This document shows positions 62,866-64,000 of a DNA stretch of 64,000 bases, in pieces (positions within the stretch are counted from its first letter, which is position 1; each line of letters opens with the position of its first letter). Source of the stretch: Gammaproteobacteria bacterium (GTDB lineage: Bacteria; Pseudomonadota; Gammaproteobacteria; Pseudomonadales; Azotimanducaceae_A). The DNA is taken from assembly GCA_012960755.1 (NCBI GenBank), contig DUAT01000094.1, positions 124,001-188,000 on the forward strand, in the 5' to 3' direction. The notes beneath the pieces are model-generated. The model searched no databases, was not told the DNA's origin, and saw only the letters and a list, made by a program, of their open reading frames with translations. Both the position numbers and the translations under genes were made by a program.

Positions 62866-62895
62866 TCATCAAGTCTCGCAGAGGTGAACCTTAAG

Positions 62896-63201
62896 ATGGA
62901 TGCTTTCTCAGTCATCGCCGAACCAAACCGACGCCTGTTGCTAGAAACCGTGCGACACCGGCCCTGCACAGTGAACATGCTGGTCGAAGTTGCAGGTTTG
63001 AGCCAACCGGCGGTGTCAAAGCACCTCAAGATTCTAAAAAGCGCCAACCTGGTTGTTGTCCGTCCCGATGGACAGAAGCGGTGGTACGAACTGAACGCCC
63101 AACCACTGATGGAAGTCGATGAATTTCTTGAACCCTATCGCCAGTTTCTCAGTAACAAACTGGATAATCTCGAACGACATCTCGATGAGATGGATCAATA
63201 A
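62896..63201 (+). CDS. ArsR-family winged-helix regulator
   Basis: From the ATG at 62896 the protein has 101 residues (a GTG at 62884 is possible). It is a single winged helix-turn-helix: DAFSVIAEPNRRLLLETVRH, TVNMLVEVAGLSQPAVSKHL as recognition helix, and VVVRPDGQKRWYELNAQPLM as wing. It has no Cys metal site, so it belongs to the metal-free ArsR group that is often paired with SRPBCC/AHSA1 proteins. Exactly such a gene follows 59 bases later. The palindrome upstream is its likely binding site. Confidence 0.9.
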   Translation: MDAFSVIAEPNRRLLLETVRHRPCTVNMLVEVAGLSQPAVSKHLKILKSANLVVVRPDGQKRWYELNAQPLMEVDEFLEPYRQFLSNKLDNLERHLDEMDQ

Positions 63202-63260
63202 GGAATACTCTCGCTGCAAATCTCGATGTTGAACGCCTTGGTGTCTACGGAACCGATGAC

Positions 63261-63773
63261 ATGGGGAATAAAACGATTACCTATACGCGAAAACTGAGTC
63301 ACCCGATCGAAAAAGTGTGGCGAGCAATTACTGACGATTCACACCGTGCGGCCTGGTTCCCCGAGTTAACCTTGTCGCTCAAAACTGGCGGCGATGCTGT
63401 GGTGAATTTTTCTGGATCAGAATGTCCGCCTCCTGAAACAAACTCTAGCGACGTCTACTACTGCACGGTGACGCGATACGAGCCACCCAATATACTCGAA
63501 TACAGCGGTCCTGGTGAACATCACAGGTTTGAACTTTCACCACAGGAGACTGGGTGTCTGCTTAAATTTTCTGCGACGCTGCCAGACGCACAAACATTTG
63601 ATGACGACCGCCAGAAAATTCAATCACGCTACAGCGTCGCCTGTGGCTGGCACTATAAATTGGATGCGATGGAATGGAGTCTGGATGGTGTTCCATTTGA
63701 AGACGAAGGTTATGCCGGACCCATCAAAACCGAGTACTACTTTGCGTATCGAAAACTGGATCAGAATAAATAG
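63261..63773 (+). CDS. SRPBCC (AHSA1-like) family protein
   Basis: The 170-residue protein has the START/Bet v1-like fold: TYTRKLSHPIEKVWRAITDDSHRAAWFPELTL-type N-terminus, then beta strands and the C-terminal helix (GWHYKLDAMEWSLDGVPFED). Such proteins bind hydrophobic ligands or act as co-chaperones. The ArsR-SRPBCC pair is widespread in bacteria, where the regulator controls the SRPBCC gene. No ligand is known. The rest of the window to 64000 holds no gene. Confidence 0.88.
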   Translation: MGNKTITYTRKLSHPIEKVWRAITDDSHRAAWFPELTLSLKTGGDAVVNFSGSECPPPETNSSDVYYCTVTRYEPPNILEYSGPGEHHRFELSPQETGCLLKFSATLPDAQTFDDDRQKIQSRYSVACGWHYKLDAMEWSLDGVPFEDEGYAGPIKTEYYFAYRKLDQNK

Positions 63774-63975
63774 TGCGTTAGCTATCAGTTAAAAAGGCAC
63801 TGAAGAGTTTTGTCAAATTAGACCTATGGAGAATCGCGCCTTATGTCAGCAATGTTATCGACTACAGCAAAATCTTGATCTTGGATCAACACGAAATGTC
63901 TGAGAGACAATTTACGGGCTAGCCAATCAATGTTGGGTTCTATACCACCGCTTGCGGTTGGCGAGTTGTACTTTT

Positions 63976-64000
63976 GGTAGGTATTAGCCACCTGGTCGGA
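63976..64000 (+). repeat. Near-repeat, right copy
   Basis: GGTAGGTATTAGCCACCTGG and TCGGA at the window edge match the sequence at 62689-62714 with one gap and three changes. It may extend beyond the window. Confidence 0.5.

Larger units (their letters stand above)
62438..62883. other. Intergenic region before the ArsR gene
   Basis: About 446 bases without a gene. The right end holds the 44-bp palindrome described separately. At 62689-62714 lies GGTTAGATATTATCCATCTG followed by GTCGGA, which nearly repeats at the right edge of the window. Nothing else is recognised. Confidence 0.5.

Noticed and set aside
1..64000. CRISPR arrays, tRNA, rRNA, replication origin, integron sites
   Set aside because: No regularly spaced repeats with spacers, no cloverleaf with conserved T-loop, no rRNA segments and no DnaA-box cluster were recognised by reading.

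Overview
The window reads as chromosomal DNA of a free-living, probably marine or soil, gammaproteobacterium. I infer this from the mix of genes (three phytanoyl-CoA-dioxygenase-like oxygenases, an F420/FMN-type luciferase-like oxidoreductase, several amidohydrolases, CoA-dependent catabolic enzymes, homogentisate dioxygenase, an MMPL-type RND exporter, a type IV pilin-like protein), from near-balanced base composition by eye, and from strong Shine-Dalgarno sequences. No rRNA, tRNA, CRISPR array, intact transposase or plasmid origin was seen.

Layout. 1-6.2 kb: a lipoprotein cut by the left edge, a TIR-TM-TPR protein, a methyltransferase, a first PhyH oxygenase, a graveyard with VOC and Y1-transposase remnants, and a frameshifted regulator facing a cytochrome c across three CTAACGTC boxes. 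7.4-15.8 kb: a MacAB-like adaptor/ATPase/two-permease operon, then a GT4 glycosyltransferase coupled to an MMPL exporter. 15.8-20.4 kb: luciferase-like oxidoreductase, VOC protein, M20 peptidase and a PabB-PabC fusion. 20.6-26.2 kb: a Tat-exported, PaoABC-like molybdenum hydroxylase followed by a 50-residue membrane protein, a cytochrome b and a small helical protein. 26.3-30.4 kb: VOC, DUF899, an Hpt-REC-REC-GGDEF protein and a second PhyH. 30.4-33.1 kb: an ADP-ribosylglycohydrolase-family enzyme directly downstream of a protein with two PARP-type zinc fingers. 33.3-44.8 kb: mostly metabolic singletons (amidohydrolase, DUF2868/DUF3482 GTPase pair, CMD, MBL, amidase, MAPEG, TauD, M20, Nudix, acyl-CoA dehydrogenase). 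45-47.1 kb: three tandem mini-HAMP membrane paralogues and a pilin-like protein. 47.3-55.2 kb: enoyl-CoA hydratase, homogentisate dioxygenase, a deiodinase-family selenoprotein, a beta-propeller lipid- or sugar-associated secreted protein, and an acyl-CoA ligase / FAD monooxygenase / broken VOC run. 55.3-61.3 kb: bactofilin, CDF transporter, an amidohydrolase / Ltp2-like / ChsH2-like catabolic cassette, a broken membrane protein and a third PhyH. 61.3-64 kb: a gene-poor stretch, a 4-TM protein and an ArsR-SRPBCC pair behind a 44-bp palindrome.

The most notable items are: (1) an in-frame UGA inside a deiodinase FGSYT-U-PPF motif, followed at the right distance by a bacterial-SECIS-like hairpin; (2) a bacterial protein made of two CCHC PARP-type fingers coupled to an ADP-ribosylglycohydrolase homologue; (3) the molybdenum hydroxylase with its own membrane cytochrome b and a tiny membrane protein; (4) the three tandem mini-HAMP proteins; and (5) a recurring habit of 13-16 bp tandem duplications at gene boundaries. 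Several genes are broken: one frameshift and two in-frame amber codons. TAG is used as an ordinary stop by many intact genes here, so these look like decay or sequencing error rather than recoding.
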